Shown: positions 1-32,768 of the stretch, piece after piece
How the letters are laid out: every line of letters begins with the position of its first letter
Position numbering within the stretch: position 1 is the first letter of the stretch
From: Mytilus galloprovincialis
Taxonomy: Eukaryota > Mollusca > Bivalvia > Mytilida > Mytilidae
Length of the DNA stretch: 64,000 bases
Direction of reading: 5' to 3'
NCBI RefSeq assembly: GCF_965363235.1
Contig: NC_134839.1
Location: 112,710,517-112,774,516, forward strand
The notes under the pieces: model-generated
The model's input: the letters and a program-made list of their open reading frames with translations, nothing else
What the model was told of the DNA's origin: nothing
Database searches by the model: none
Program-made: the position numbers and the translations under genes

Positions 1-16
1 AACATTTACTCAAACA

Positions 17-971
17 GTGTATGATGCAAGACTCAGAATATATGACAGTTGGTGTAAAGAACAAAAGATCAATTCCACTTCTTCAACTATACCAGAAGTA
101 GCAGAATTTTTGTTATATCTTTCTACTGTAAGAAAATGCAAACCACAGACTATTACAGGTTACAAGTCAGCCATAGCATTGATTCATAATAATGGATTAG
201 AAATTTCAAACAGTTCTGAGTTATCATCATTGATTAAAGGATTATTTAATATGAATCCACCAATTCGTCAATTGACCCCAAATTGGAATTTACCTTTAGT
301 TTTATTGATGCTAACAAAACATCCTTTTGAACCTTTAGATTCGATTGAATTAAAGTTTTTAACATTCAAAACAGCTTTTCTAGTAGCTATTGCATCAGCC
401 AGTAGACTTAGTGAAATTCATAGCTTATCATTAGATGATGGACATTTTAAATTTGAAAAAAATGGAATTTAAACTATTACCAAATATGCAGTTTCTTGCA
501 AAAACACAGACTTTGAATAGGCCTTGGGAGCCATTATTCATTCCTTCATTTAATTCTTATGCAACTGATTCTGAGGATTTGAAACTATGCCCTTGCCGTG
601 CATTAAGGATTTACATAAATAGAAGAAAATCTATAAGGAAATCAAACAGACTGTTTGTTACTTATCAAAAAAACCATCATAAAGAAGCTTCAAAGGATTC
701 TATTGCAAGATGGATTGTTAATACAGTGCGATATACATATGAAAATGCAGATAAAGACACTTTAAAAACAGTAAGAGCACATGATACAAGAAGAATCTCT
801 ACTTCATGGGCTTTATTTTGTTGTGTATCAGCTGAAGAAATTTTAAAAGCAGCTCACTGGACATCTGAAACTACTTTCACTTCATTCTATTTGAAGGATA
901 TTTTAGACCACCAGTCTGTTTTTGCCAAGTCAGCAATTTTGGATTTTTTCAAGAGAGGAAGACAGAAATAG
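17..971 (+). pseudogene. Tyrosine recombinase of a DIRS-like retrotransposon, frameshifted
   Basis: Two overlapping reading frames (17-472 and 435-971) together read as one tyrosine recombinase broken by a frameshift near 435-472. The catalytic set is visible: Arg in A-S-R-L-S-E (residue 130 of the first frame), then H-D-T-R (residues 116-119 of the second frame), His141 and Tyr152 in A-A-H-W...F-Y-L. The wording around these residues (RAHDTRRISTSWA, HWTSETTFTSFYL) is typical of DIRS-group recombinases, which integrate element DNA without an Asp-Asp-Glu integrase. No reverse transcriptase is seen because the window begins here. The inverted repeats just downstream (1013-1344) fit the 3' end of a DIRS element. 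Crypton or another tyrosine-recombinase transposon is the main alternative. The copy looks dead. Confidence 0.75.
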
Positions 972-1012
972 GTGAATATAATTTTTTAATTCCTTATTTA
1001 ATTCCTTTCCAA

Positions 1013-1344
1013 CCTCCTTAAGTAGGGCTGCAAATTTTTTTGCAATTAGTTAAGGAGGCAGGTAAGTGGAAATATTGAAGTGAACTAAGATTTTTGTGGG
1101 TAAAATCCTTGTTCATGAAATATTTACACTTACCTGCCTCACCCGCCCTTCTCCCCTCTCGAGGAATTACTTAATATTGGTCTCGAGAAACTGAAGAGTT
1201 ACGCAAGGGAGATAACTGGAGGTGTTACCGTATTTATATTAAAAAACTCGACGAACATATGGGGAAGTAGAGGGAAATTGTAATTAGTTAAGGAGGCAAG
1301 TAAGTGTAAATATTTCATGAACAAGGATTTTACCCACAAAAATC
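1013..1344. repeat. Inverted and direct repeats at the 3' end of the DIRS-like element
   Basis: 1089-1140 and 1293-1344 are inverted copies of a 52-bp sequence with a single mismatch. The motif TTAAGGAGGCA..TAAGTG occurs directly at 1050 and 1288, and CCTCCTTAA at 1013 is the inverse of its start. DIRS elements end in inverted terminal repeats plus an internal complementary region, so nested inverted and direct copies just after the recombinase are expected. The exact element end is not defined; I place it between about 1345 and 1380. Confidence 0.6.
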
Positions 1345-1380
1345 CTAATTTATTTCCTTCCCAAGCTTTTATAAACCTTG

Positions 1381-1896
1381 ATTGATAGTATTCAAAGCTT
1401 GAAATCTAGTATTGGATTAGTAGGCAATACTAATAGGCATTTTATAATCCTAGGTTTAATAGTTTTAGGATGCACATTTTCAGTGGAATATGAGGACTGA
1501 TAGAATATCATGTTTTAATTTCTGCATAAATATACACACACAAAAAATGGGGTATTTTTTAATTTCATATTTTTGAGTGCTTTTTTTTGCACTTGTTTAG
1601 TTAGTACTAGTATGAACCTTTATCAGTTTAAGGGATATATGATGTTATTTTGGTAATGCCACATAATCATGTCAAAACAACATTGTTTAGCTATATTTTT
1701 TTTTCTATGTTCAGTTTCATTGTTGTAAAAACAATGTCTTGTGATAAACAGACTTTTTTAAAATATGTAAATCCGTGTTGCAATGAAAAGATTGTATAAA
1801 GCAAATTCAAGAGAATGCAACAGTTAAGATAATATATTTAGGGGGTGGTGAAGATTTGTTCTTCTTAATTATACAAGTACCTTTTAATTTTGACAG
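1381..1896. other. Intronic sequence with no recognised feature
   Basis: AT-rich DNA between the DIRS-like element and the first readable GPR155 exon. It contains a CA-rich stretch near 1532 and a polypyrimidine acceptor just before 1897. I see no coding exon or structured repeat. Confidence 0.5.
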
Positions 1897-23798
<21,902 letters not shown>

Positions 23799-24589
23799 AA
23801 TTGAGAGTATATTTGGATATGATTGAAATATAGTGCTGACTTTTGAAATTATCCAATCTGTTTATAAATGTTTTCTTTAAATATGACTTGTCTCCCATTG
23901 TTTCAGAGTTATCCTTTCTGGTATTTCACACAGTTGAGTTCATTGAAATCATTCAGTTTCCCTGTTATTGATACTTTTAAAGAAAGTGAAATTGGTCAGA
24001 AAAGTGGTCAAAAGAAACCAACAAATTATAAATACTAGTAGATAAAACAAATTATATCTTGAATCATGAATCATAAATTTAACATACTTACATTAAATGG
24101 GAGATAACTCTACACTTATTAGATGAAAAGAAAGAACTCAAGTCTAAAGTAATAACTTAATATTTCCATAGTTATTTTATATGTTAATTAAAACCAGTAA
24201 TTAATATCAAACAAATTCCAAATTGATACTAAAAGGTCCTTTGGAGAATATTTTGGTACTGAAACCATGTTAATTGATATTTTATGGCTAATATTGACCC
24301 TTTATACTCCTACTCCTTTCCTGATGTGGAAAGGAATCATTCATCAAAATCATTTTATAAGAAGGATTGCATTTTGATTCAGCATTTTACTGATAAGAGA
24401 ACCTGTATTTGTTCAAGTCAATACATAACACATTTTCATACTGACAGCATCAGTTGCAGGTGAGACACTTTATGAATTATTTTGTTGAAAATGTTACTGA
24501 TGTTAGTATCAGCCCAATAGATAGATAGATAGATCATGTATCAGTCCTAGGATAACATAAGATATTTTTGTAACAATGACATATTTGTA
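23799..24589 (+). other. Probable GPR155 3' UTR and flank
   Basis: AT-rich sequence after the stop. No canonical AATAAA is seen close to the stop, but variant ATTAAA sequences occur (for example near 24091). A GATA microsatellite of four units lies near 24521. The true 3' end cannot be fixed from sequence. Confidence 0.4.
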
Positions 24590-26401
24590 TGCCCCACCTA
24601 CGATAGTAGAGGGGCATTAGGTTTTCTGGTCTGTGCGTCCGCCTGTTCGTTCGTCTGTCCGTCCGTTCGTCCCACTTCAGGTTAAAGTTTTTGGTCAAGG
24701 TAGTTTTGATGAAGCTGAAGTCCAATCAACTTGAAACTTAGTACAAATGTTTCTTATGATATGAACTTTCTTATTTTAAAACCAGTTAGACTTTTGACCC
24801 CATTTTCATGTTCCACTGAACATAGAAATTAAAAATGTGAGTTTCAGGTTAAAGTTTTTGGTCAAGGTAGTTTTTGATGAAGCTGAAGTCCAATCAACTT
24901 GAAACTTAGTACACATGTTTCTTATGATATGAACTTTCTTATTTTATAACTAAATTAGAAGCTGAAGTCCAAATTCAGTGACCCCATTTTCATGGTCCAC
25001 TGAACATAGAAATTAAAAGTGTGAGTTTCAGGTTAAAGTTTTTGTTCAAGGTAGTTTTTGATGAAGCTGAAGTCCAATCAACTTGAAACTTAGTACACAT
25101 GTTCCTTATGATATGATCTTTCTTATTTTAAAACCAAATTGGACTTTTGACCCCATTTTCATGGTCCACTGAACATAGAAATTAAAAGAGTGAGTTTCAG
25201 GTTAAAGTTTTTGGTCAAGGTAGTTTTTGATGAAGCTGAAGTCCAATCAACTTGAAACTTAGTACAGATGTTCCTTATGATATGATCTGTCTTATTTTAA
25301 AACCAAATTAGACTTTTGACCCCATTTTCGTGGTCCACTGAACATAGAAATTAAAAGTGCGTGTTTCAGGTTAAAGTTTTTGGTCAAGGTAGTTTTTGAT
25401 GAAGCTGAAGTCCAATCAACTTGAAACTTAGTACACATGTTTCTTATGATATGAACTTTCTTATTTTATAACTAAATTAGACTTTTGACCCCATTTTCAT
25501 GGTCCACTGAACATAGAAATTAAAATGTGAGTTTCAGGTTAAAGTTTTTGGTCAAGGTAGTTTTTGATGAAGCTGAAGTCCAATCAACTTGAAACTTAGT
25601 ACACATGTTTCTTATGATATGAACTTTCTTATTTTAAAACCAATTAGACTTTTGACCCCATTTTCATGGTCCACTGAACATAGAAATTAAAAATGTGAGT
25701 TTCAGGTTAAAGTTTTTGGTCAAGGTAGTTTTTGATGAAGCTGAAGTCCAATCAACTTGAAACTTAGTACACATGTTTCTTATGATATGATCTTTATTTA
25801 AAAACCAAATTAGTCTTTTGACCCCATTTTCATGGTCCACTGAACATAGAAATTAAAAGTGTGAGTTTCAGGTTAAAGTTTTTGTTCAAGGTAGTTTTTG
25901 ATGAAGCTGAAGTCCAATCAACTTGAAACTTAGTACACATGTTCCTTATGATATGATCTTTCTTATTTTAAAACCAAATTGGACTTTTGACCCCATTTTC
26001 ATGGTCCACTGAACATAGAAATTAAAAGAGTGAGTTTCAGGTTAAAGTTTTTGGTCAAGGTAGTTTTTGATGAAGCTGAAGTCCAATCAACTTGAAACTT
26101 AGTACAGATGTTCCTTATGATATGATCTGTCTTATTTTAAAACCAAATTAGACTTTTGACCCCATTTTCGTGGTCCACTGAACATAGAAATTAAAAGTGC
26201 GTGTTTCAGGTTAAAGTTTTTGGTCAAGGTAGTTTTTGATGAAGTTAAAGTCCAATCAACTTGAAACTACACTTGTTCCCTATTGGTTGATCTTTTTACT
26301 TTTAAGGCCAAATTAGATTTTTTACCCAATTTCATGGTCCATTGAAAAAAGTAAATGATAATGGGAGTGGGGCATCCGTGTACTTTGGACACATTCTTGT
26401 T
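24590..26401. mobile_element. Helentron/HINE-like element with about nine tandem units of roughly 170 bp
   Basis: Starts TGCCCC..CTACGATAGTAG..GGGGCA (hairpin, 24590-24616), has a TCCG/TTCG-rich microsatellite at about 24637-24670, then tandem units carrying GGTTAAAGTTTTTGGTCAAG and GAAGTCCAATCAACTTGAAA. It ends with GTGGGGCATCCGTGTACTTT and CACATTCTTGTT. TGCCCCAC (24590) and GTGGGGCA (26367) are inverted subterminal repeats, and GTGT..ACAC (26378-26392) is a small 3' hairpin. Two other copies are at 28367-28830 and 35744-37552. Some blocks of units are themselves duplicated (25020-25370 resembles 25860-26210). Confidence 0.75.
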
Positions 26402-27432
26402 ATATTCTTATTCATGCTTTGGGTATTTGTGGAAGTCCTAAAACACAGGTGTAAAGAAAATCTCAATTATTTTCTAAATTTTCTGTATGGAATATTTTAA
26501 AGCAATCTCTGTTACAAGTTCATTCCACAAAAAGAATATGTTGATATTATATTCATATTTGCCATTCTTGCTATAGACATAACTATGTCTTATGCCAATA
26601 CTGTGTTTATTAATCATTTTAAACTTTATAAACTGAACCTGTTTACAATTTCTCCACAGATTTTTCATACATTTTTAATTTGCTTGATACACATGTATTT
26701 CTTTGCCTGTTATAATTTATATTAATTGCATTTCATCATAGTCTCAGTAAAGTGCTTCATTTCTGTTGAGTTAAAATTTTATAAATTTTATGTTCAAACC
26801 TTCTACAAGGTTTTTATTTGTGTTTTTCTAAGACATAAGTTTGATTGTCTTTAAAAGTTCATATTTAGTGATTGTATATCTCTGTCAAATTACACCTATC
26901 ACAAAATCATCCTTTACACAATAAATTGTACCATTTACTTTGTTTTTTTATGGTTTGATAAGTTGCTGTTATAAATTGTTAGCAAACATGTAATGTATAA
27001 ACTATTTCAACATTGTATAGTTTTATTTTGCTTTATGTAAATTTTGCAACTTTTAAACATTTTTTGGGTGATTTTTATGGGATATGGTTCATTTTCTTTA
27101 TAACATTTTAAGCTTAAGACGTTTTGAAAACAGTGGACACTGAATATTTTCCATATTTCTAAATTCATCCAAAGTCAACTTTGCCTGAGGGAATTGGAAC
27201 CTTAGTTTATTCATATATTCTTAATTTATCATGGAGAATTTAAATAAGTATGTTGTGAATCATGCCGTTTGAAGCAGATTTTTTTTTGGAAACACCATTG
27301 CATTTATATATATCCATATGGAATGGAATTATTTTGATTTAAAAGTAATTAATTTTACATATGATGTATATAAAAACAATAATACTCTGTTACTGAAACA
27401 ATTCATTACTTTGCATTTGATAACATACATTT
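26402..27432. other. Intergenic, no recognised feature
   Basis: AT-rich DNA without a supported exon or repeat. Confidence 0.45.
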
Positions 27433-28366
27433 TTGGGGAGAAAGACGGCTTCAAGCCGTCAATCCCCTATGGGGTTGACCAGAGTAACATTCCCTCACAT
27501 CAATCATTTTGTTTTTATAGTGTGGGAAACCCCCCAACAAATCTTACTGAGATTGATGAGAAGGAAACACACAAATGAATAGATTGACTTTAAACACTTT
27601 TCTACACATTTCCCTTCTGTTTCTAGCGAAATTATCGTATTTTGAGATCTCTTTTACACTATTTACGTTTCTTTGACAATCCGGAAAAGTCAGTATGACG
27701 AGATATTCTAAATATATCCAACCTACATTATATTTTATAATGACGTCATTGTTGGAATGCCACACTATACTGAAGCAGGGATATCCTTCACTGGTTATTT
27801 AAATCATTCTCAGAGTTTGTGCACTAATTATAAATTGCTATTTGTTAAATTTAAACATAATTATGTTTGCTGTAGATGATTACAACATCAACATGCAATA
27901 CTTCAATTTGTAGGTCAACAACTTTCAAAGTACATTGTAAACAAAGTTCGTGGAGATACATGAGATTGGGGAGAGAAACGATTTTTTTTCATTTTTTCTG
28001 TAAAATTCTGTTTTGTGAATCTTCCTCCAAATCAGGAGCACATCAATTGATGAGTAATTATCCACTAAAATAAAACTTGAAAATGTGACATTTAGTATAT
28101 GATTAGTAGTCTTCCATTAAAACTAAAATGTGTGTACCAACAAATAAATCATTGTAATGGTAAAAAAAAATTTTTTTAAAAGTTGCAGTTTATAGTTTAA
28201 ACCTATTTATTCATGAAATTTACAAATATTTCAAAATGTAAGATCAGGAAACAAGCTTCACACAGTTTACATCAATCATATTATTTTTTATTAGTACCTG
28301 TATCTCTGTGATGAGAGTTGTAACTGGGAACTTTATCAATGGAAATTTAAAACTAACTGGATTTTT

Positions 28367-28830
28367 ATGCCCCACCTACGATAGTAGAGGGGCATTATGT
28401 TTTCTGGTCTGTGGCTCCGTTCGTTCGTTCGTCCATCCGTTCGTTCGTTCGTTCGTCCGCAGGTTAAAGTTTTTGGTCAAGGTAGTTTTTGATGAAGCTG
28501 AAGTCCAATCAACTAGAAACTTAGTACACGTGTTGCTTATGATATGATCTTTCTAATTTTAAAGCCAAATTAGACTTTTGACCCCAATTTCACGGTCAAC
28601 TGAACATAGAAAATGAAAACGGAGTTTCAGGTTAAAGTTTTGGTCAAGGTAGTTTTTGATGAAGCTGAAGTCCAATCAACTTGAAACTTAGTACACTTGC
28701 TGCTTATGATATGATCTTTCTAATTTTAAAGCCAAATTAGACTTTTGACCCAATTTCACGGTCCATGGAACATGGAAAATGATAGTGCCAGTGGGGCATC
28801 CGTGTACATGTACTTTGGACACATTCTTGT
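28367..28830. mobile_element. Short copy of the TGCCCCAC element, with an empty-site control
   Basis: Same ends as 24590-26401 (ATGCCCCACCTACGATAGTA; GTGGGGCATCCGTGTAC; CACATTCTTGTT) but only about two internal units, plus a TTCG microsatellite near 28420-28455. Copy 1 of the host repeat keeps the uninterrupted site GATTTTTCAGTCC (21436-21448); here the same site is GATTTTT, element, CAGTCC. No target-site duplication is visible. Confidence 0.8.
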
Positions 28831-28992
28831 TCAGTCCTAACTTTCTTAAGAAAAAAATTAAAAATCTTAGAGTACTGTCACAACTTGAAAATGGAAAATG
28901 GCCTAGCCTGCAGTTCAGTGGTACACAATTAAGATTTCAGAAAACATTGTAGTTGTTGTTAAATGACAGAAATCAGTTGAATTTTACATAAC

Positions 28993-29823
28993 TAGATATC
29001 ATTGAGATGGGAGCCATCTCTGTGGGCCCCGCTGTGAATAATGTGCATTAAAAAATTGTATCTTTACCATAGGACATGGGTTTGTCAACTGAAATCAAAG
29101 TTTTTGACCTTGACCTTTGACCTATGAAGTTGTAAATAAATTATGACACACCCTTTGGTGTTGGTTTATAAACATGTCAAGTATAAACTTTGAAATGATA
29201 AAGGTTCTCAAGATATAGAGCGGACACCATCTTTACCATAGGACATGGGGTTGTCAACTGAAACCAAAGTTTTTGACCTTGACCTTTGACCTAGGAAGTT
29301 GCACATAAATTATGACACACCCTTTGGTGTTGGTTTATATACATGTCAAGTATAAACTTTGAAATGATAACGGTTCTCAAGATATAGAGCGGACACAATC
29401 TTTACCATAGGACATGGGGTTGTCAACTGAAACCAAAGTTTTTGACCTTGAACTTTGCCCTAGGCAGTCGTTCATAAATTATGACACACCCTCTGGTGTT
29501 GGTTCATATACATGTCAAGTATAAACTTTAAAATCATAACGGTTCTCAAGATATAGAGCGGACACGATCTTCACCACAGGACACAGGGTTGTCAACTGAA
29601 ACCAAAGTTTTTTGACCTTGACCTTTGACCTAGGAAGTTGTACATACATCATGACACACCCTCTGGTGTTGGTTAAAATGGATGTCAAGTATAAACTTTG
29701 AAATCATAACGGTTCTCAAGATATAGAGCGGACACAAAGTTAAAGTGTTACGGACGGACGGACAGACGGACGGACGGACAGACTGATCACTATAGGGCGA
29801 CCCGCCTAAGGCGGGGCCCTAAT
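28993..29823. mobile_element. Helentron/HINE-like element with four units carrying AGGTCA repeats
   Basis: Starts with hairpin GAGATGG/CCATCTC (29004-29020). GGGCCCCGC (29024) and GCGGGGCCC (29811) are 9-bp inverted subterminal repeats. Four units of about 170 bp follow (ATAGGACATGGGGTTGTCAA; GGTTCTCAAGATATAGAGCG), then a GGAC/GACG microsatellite (about 29752-29783) and hairpin CCCGCC/GGCGGG at 29801-29815. Three units carry TGACCTTGACCTTTGACCT. No coding capacity. Confidence 0.7.
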
Positions 29824-30087
29824 TAACTATCAACTTTAATCGAATGTTTAGATTTAGAAGATGCAGATCTCTTGGTCCAAATTGAATCCTAAACTAAGGA
29901 AACAAAATTAGATTAAACAACAATTGACTTCAATATTGTCAACCTTTCTACATGTTCTAGCTGTTCTTTTTTTCATTCTTTATATGAAGACTATCAAAAG
30001 ATACCCCCCCCCCCCCCCCCCCCTCCCCCCCAAAAAAAAAAGAGACAAGGGCCGTCTTTCCCCTCAGAGCTATTCAGCTCTTTGATT

Positions 30088-32534
30088 ATGCTATTTGTTT
30101 TGCGTTTAATAATTTACATTTTTTTTCATGTTATTTGAAACATTTCTGATGGGGAAAATACGGAGACTATGAATCAGATAACATTCTGTCTGTAACACGG
30201 GTATTTATTTGGGATATATTATGTATATTCTGTTGCTGTATTACGTACAATGTCTGATGTTTAATTGTGGCATTTGATTAATTTTTTTAATGTGAGGGTT
30301 CTTGTTATAACACATGTGTATAGACAGGTATCTAAATGCATTTAAAAGTAAGTTGGGAGTTTATTGTTCAATGTTATGGACTCTCATTTAAAAGGTTTCT
30401 TTACAATTTTCTGCAAGCTACTTTATTCCTTCAGAAATTTGAACCTCTGATATTTGAGAATGCTTTGTAAAATCAATACAAAAGCTATGTTCTGCAATGC
30501 TTTTTTCTGTGAATTTATTCTTGTCATTTAAATTTGTTCATGAATATATGAAAGAAGCATTCTATTTTAGATCAAATTATAAATAAAGTAAAATGGTGCT
30601 GTGATATATATATAATGTTTTGAAGTCTTGGATGTGTGATGTTGTTTTTTTTAACTTGTTTGTTTATTAATACATAAATTATAACTGTAGTGTCTTTTGT
30701 AAAATGTGCAAAAAACAAATAAGAATATATTACTGTAAATAAACAACATCATACAAAAAATAATAATTTATATTTATTTTGATTCTTTGTTATTGTTATA
30801 TTTTTTTTTTGGACAAAATTGCTAAATAAAACGATAATATAAATATATGTCTTTATCTGTTTTTATTGTCCATGTAGAGTGTTTAAATAAAAATGAGTCT
30901 GTCAAGTGGAACAACTGTTATCTCAAACTGTCCACTAAGCTTGATAAAGTTTTGAGGAGCTGTGATGATGAGGTATGAGCTGGTGAGGACCAAAATTGTA
31001 AAGCTGATAAATGAACCATGAAAATTGTCAATGTTTAAGAGACTTTTGTTTGTTTAGACAGGCATGTACAAAAATCTAAGCGTAGTTGGCATCATATATG
31101 TGAAATTTACACTAAAAAGAGGTCATCTTATGATTTCTGCTCAGATAGACAGTTCCCCTACAGGATTGTATATGTATGGCAAATCACACATCCTACCAGA
31201 TATGAAATAATATAGAAAATACGTTCAGCTGTAAGCCAATACACCCTGAACCATTTGATTCACCATATTACATGTACATTCATAGCTATCAACTGTGATG
31301 TTTCCAATCATATGTGTGTAGCCTTCACTCAATTTATAACTATAGTAGTAATCACAATACTTGAACCTTAATTATAGTAATGATAGCATCTATTGCCAAA
31401 GATCATTATACTGCTGAGGATACACCAGTTTTATGTCACATGACCTCCAAATCATAATATGAAAAAGATGGACATTATTTGATGACACAAAATCTCTACA
31501 CTCATTTGAGAAAACCAAAAGGAACTGTGAATTATTGCTGTTCTTCATTTCAAAACAAACCAAGAGAACTTTGACACGCAGAGAAGGAGGCTTACACCTA
31601 ATTTGTAAAGACAGTTATTAACAGCTGATCGAGTGGAAATCTTTGCTAGCTATTGAGATCATGCTACAACTGTGCATTGATGAAGACAACAGACAGGTAA
31701 TATCAACAAATGATTGAACAATATCACACAAAGGAATCTAACAAATAAGGTTATAAATTGACGACTATCTCCGTTTGACTCCATTGTCAGAGAAAATAGG
31801 CTGAATTTTCTTTGACCTAAATTATCTGATGGAGGTTAAACTGCCATCACGTAAAGAATGATTTAGTAGATATAAAGTAATTTGTCCCCTTTTGTGATCT
31901 AAATTGAAAGGGATTCCCCTCCCTCAAAATATTTACATTTGGAGTTGTTCATTAATCTATATTGTTGAATGCATTAACATATTTCAATTACACCACAAGG
32001 TTTCCAACTTTCCATAGGAAATTAATTTTTCTCATATCCACTTCAAAGTACCCTGCAATGGAAACAAAACAATGTGTTTCACATGTCTATTATATTTTTA
32101 AAAAAATGACCAGTTGTTTCTGTAAACTGTCAACAACAAGTTGAGGTGTCAAAAAGAAGAACTGAGCAAAAACAACCTGTCTCTGAATTCTTTGAGAAAC
32201 TTTAATAGTCTCCTACCAACAAATCTACCAACAAAGTTGAAGGGGACTTTAGGTTTGAACTCCGTCCCTCTGTCTGTCCATCTGTTAGTCCGGCAACTCA
32301 GTTTTCCACACTTTTGTTCTTCATGCTTGAAGATATTGATTTGATATTTTGTGTATTTTTTTTCGTGACAAGTTCGAATTTTGTTCTGATCTAATGATTG
32401 TGTGCAGAGTTATGGTCCTTGTTTACAATCCAATGAGAACTAGGCGATTTTCTTCCATCTTTCTTAGGAGGGGGATATATTTCATCTTGGCATAAGGAAA
32501 AGAAATTAATTTAAGCTAAGTAACATAATTAAGT
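30088..32534. other. Intergenic between GPR155 and TACO1
   Basis: About 2.4 kb of AT-rich DNA. Short + frames (31962-32144, 32141-32344) have no splice context or recognisable product. No large repeat is seen. Confidence 0.45.
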
Positions 32535-32540
32535 TTTATT
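32535..32540 (-). promoter_or_regulatory. Polyadenylation signal of TACO1
   Basis: AATAAA on the - strand, about 13 bases after the TACO1 stop codon. If used, the 3' UTR would be only some 25-40 nt. Confidence 0.55.
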
Positions 32541-32552
32541 CTCAAATAAACA

Positions 32553-32768
32553 TCAACTTTCTGGTTCAGCATTAAAAAATACTTCTTCCACACCTTCTAC
32601 TTCTTTGACTTTGTCTATAAGTTTGTACAGTTTTTCCATGTTGTCTGTATTCATTTGAACAACTGAAGTTTGGATTGGTATAAACACTGACTCAGCATAA
32701 ACTATATTCAAACCTTTAGATTGTAAATACTTCCTCACTTGGTTCACAACTAAATAGTTACACTCGAA
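32553..32768 (-). CDS. TACO1: TACO1 exon 5 and stop
   Basis: Acceptor TATCTATTTCAG. It reads FECNYLVVNQVRKYLQSKGL, then AESVFIPIQT and VEGVEEVFFNAEPES before the stop at 32553-32555. The apparent Met-start MFSYLFQ is intron. Confidence 0.94.
   Translation of the reverse strand, partial: FECNYLVVNQVRKYLQSKGLNIVYAESVFIPIQTSVVQMNTDNMEKLYKLIDKVKEVEGVEEVFFNAEPES

Larger units (their letters stand above)
27433..30087. mobile_element. Dispersed element, copy 2, carrying two nested insertions
   Basis: Aligns with 20834-21810 in three blocks (27433-28366, 28831-28970 and about 29860-30087). The first block has an exact 8-bp stem, GACGGCTT/AAGCCGTC at 27444-27460, and the end has AGAGCTATTCAGCTCT at 30066. 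Two further elements sit inside it (28367-28830 and 28993-29823). Poly-C is expanded at about 30004-30030. It lies downstream of GPR155, while copy 1 lies in an intron. Confidence 0.7.

Noticed and set aside
27318..28073. Short frames within the second dispersed-element copy
   Set aside because: The copy at 20834 does not preserve the same frames, so there is no sign of selection.
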